Below are positions 6,077-7,199 of a stretch of DNA of 7,199 nt, piece by piece. Location of the stretch: positions 1-7,199 of the forward strand of contig JAOZQV010000187.1 in the NCBI GenBank assembly GCA_029932035.1, read 5' to 3'. This DNA is from Deltaproteobacteria bacterium. Lineage in GTDB: Bacteria > Desulfobacterota > DSM-4660 > Desulfatiglandales > Desulfatiglandaceae. The position numbers and the translations under genes were made by a program. A model generated the notes under the pieces. It did no database searches. It was not told the DNA's origin and saw only the letters and a program-made list of their open reading frames with translations. The stretch's first letter is position 1; each line of letters begins with the position of its first letter.

Positions 6077-7199
6077 ATGGCGCGGTTAAATTCGCCTGAA
6101 GAACTAGAGAACTTCAGACAGGAACTATTATCCAAAAAAGACCCAAACATGCCTTGCATTTCAATATGTGCGGGTGCCGGTTGTATTGCCTCCGGTGCAG
6201 ATGAAGTCATAGAAGCATTTAAAGCCCAGATCGAGAAAGAGGGCCTAACTGCAAAAGTTGATACCAAAGGAACCGGGTGTCCTGGATTTTGTGAGAGAGG
6301 ACCCGTTGTGGTCATTTATCCCGAGGAGATATGCTATCTTGGGGTAACTGCTGATGACGTATCCGAGATTGTCTCACAGACCGTAAAGGAGAAGAAGGTC
6401 GTCGATCGTCTGCTTTTCGTTGATCCAATCACAGGTGAGAAAGCAATCCATGAATCCGATATCTCCTTTTATAAGAATCAAAAACGAAACGTCCTCTGCA
6501 ATAACATTAAGATTGATTCTAAGAGTATTGATGACTATCTGGCAATTGGTGGTTATTCTGCATTAACCAAAGCACTTTCCCGGATGACTGATGTGAAAGT
6601 ATTGGAGGAAGTCAAAAAATCCAACCTGAGAGGAAGGGGAGGCGCGGGCTTTCCAGCAGGGAGAAAATGGGAAGGATCACGCAATGCTCCTGAGCCGATC
6701 AAATATGTGCTCGTCAATGCGGATGAGGGTGATCCCGGGGCATTTATGGATAGAGCGCTCCTTGAAGGAAATCCTCATTCCATCCTCGAGGGATTAATCC
6801 TTGGCGGTTATGCAATCGGCTCCCACGAGGGCTATTTTTATGTTCGACAGGAATACCCCCTGGCAGTAGAGAATATTAATCTGGCGATTAAACAGGCCGA
6901 AGAGTATGGTTTACTTGGGGAAAATATTCTTGGTTCAGGCTTTGATTTCCGAGTTTTCGTACACCAGGGAGCCGGCGCTTTTGTTTGTGGTGAATCAACT
7001 GCTCTGATGACGTCATTGGAAGGCAGGGCAGGAGAGCCCAGACCGAAGTATATTCGCTCCAACATCAAGGGTCTTTGGAATAAACCCACCGTATTGAATA
7101 ATGTTGAGACCTGGGCAAATGTGCCGCTTATTATCAATAAAGGCGCTGACTGGTTTACTCAAATTGGAACTGAATCAAGCAAGGGCACAAAGATTTTTT
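6077..7199 (+). CDS. bamH: NuoF-like NAD(H)-binding FMN/Fe-S subunit, BamH-like (3'-truncated)
   Basis: The frame is open from ATG 6077 to the window end, giving 374 codons. AAGGGA (6066-6071), overlapping the previous stop, serves as ribosome binding site. Residues about 25-110 form an extra thioredoxin-like [2Fe-2S] domain with C31-x4-C36 and C68-x3-C72, as in the long NuoF homologues of NAD-reducing and bifurcating hydrogenases (HydB/HndC type). The NuoF core follows: G186-R-G-G-A-G-F-P-A-G195 for NAD(H) and FMN binding, N214-A-D-E-G-D-P-G-A-F223, G298-A-G-A-F-V-C-G-E306 with S-L-E-G, and the N-K-P-T-V-L-N-N-V-E-T segment near the end. The CxxCxxC [4Fe-4S] site and any C-terminal ferredoxin domain lie beyond the window. 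The product would oxidise NADH or reduce NAD+ and pass electrons to the NuoE-, MvhD- and HdrA-like partners. Which direction it runs cannot be read from sequence. Confidence 0.93.
   Translation, partial: MARLNSPEELENFRQELLSKKDPNMPCISICAGAGCIASGADEVIEAFKAQIEKEGLTAKVDTKGTGCPGFCERGPVVVIYPEEICYLGVTADDVSEIVSQTVKEKKVVDRLLFVDPITGEKAIHESDISFYKNQKRNVLCNNIKIDSKSIDDYLAIGGYSALTKALSRMTDVKVLEEVKKSNLRGRGGAGFPAGRKWEGSRNAPEPIKYVLVNADEGDPGAFMDRALLEGNPHSILEGLILGGYAIGSHEGYFYVRQEYPLAVENINLAIKQAEEYGLLGENILGSGFDFRVFVHQGAGAFVCGESTALMTSLEGRAGEPRPKYIRSNIKGLWNKPTVLNNVETWANVPLIINKGADWFTQIGTESSKGTKIF

Noticed and set aside
1501..7199. Respiratory complex I fragment or [FeFe]-hydrogenase operon because of NuoE/NuoF-like genes
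   Set aside because: No membrane subunits or H-cluster motifs are seen, and the HdrD-, HdrA- and MvhD-like partners point to a soluble Hdr-linked complex; a hydrogenase gene beyond the window cannot be fully excluded.

Overview
The window is one strand-consistent operon segment (all genes on +) from an anaerobic bacterium. It encodes a selenium-containing, multi-subunit flavin/iron-sulfur electron-transfer complex. Gene order and domain content match the bamC-D-E-F-G-H part of the class II (ATP-independent) benzoyl-CoA reductase cluster known from Geobacter metallireducens and from aromatic-degrading sulfate reducers and syntrophs. The host is therefore most likely a member of the Desulfobacterota or a similar strict anaerobe. 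The species cannot be fixed from this sequence. The catalytic tungsten subunit BamB is not in the window, so the benzoyl-CoA assignment rests on synteny and subunit composition.

Layout: 1-279 is the 3' end of a polyferredoxin-type Fe-S protein (BamC-like). 316-1467 is an HdrD-like protein with two ferredoxin clusters and two CCG domains (BamD-like). 1501-4623 is a duplicated HdrA-like flavoprotein (BamE-like) with an in-frame UGA at 1714-1716. 4624-4793 is a non-coding gap with degenerate heptad repeats. 4794-5561 is an MvhD-like protein (BamF-like) with an in-frame UGA at 4848-4850 and a C-terminal winged-helix-like domain. 5615-6067 is a NuoE-like protein (BamG-like). 6077-7199 is a NuoF-like protein (BamH-like) cut off by the window end.

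How the parts fit together: NuoE/NuoF-like subunits are expected to exchange electrons with NAD(H) through FMN. The MvhD-like subunit would pass electrons between them and the HdrA-like FAD protein. HdrA is the proposed flavin-based bifurcation site. The HdrD-like and ferredoxin-like subunits would carry electrons onward to the tungsten active-site subunit BamB, presumed upstream. The most notable point is that both internal UGA codons sit in CxxU motifs at expected redox-active sites and are each followed by a plausible bacterial SECIS hairpin. They are therefore read as selenocysteine, not as stops. No complete gene in the window uses TGA as its terminator. Conventional gene calling would split BamE into a 71-residue and a roughly 916-residue fragment and would delete the first 37 residues of BamF.
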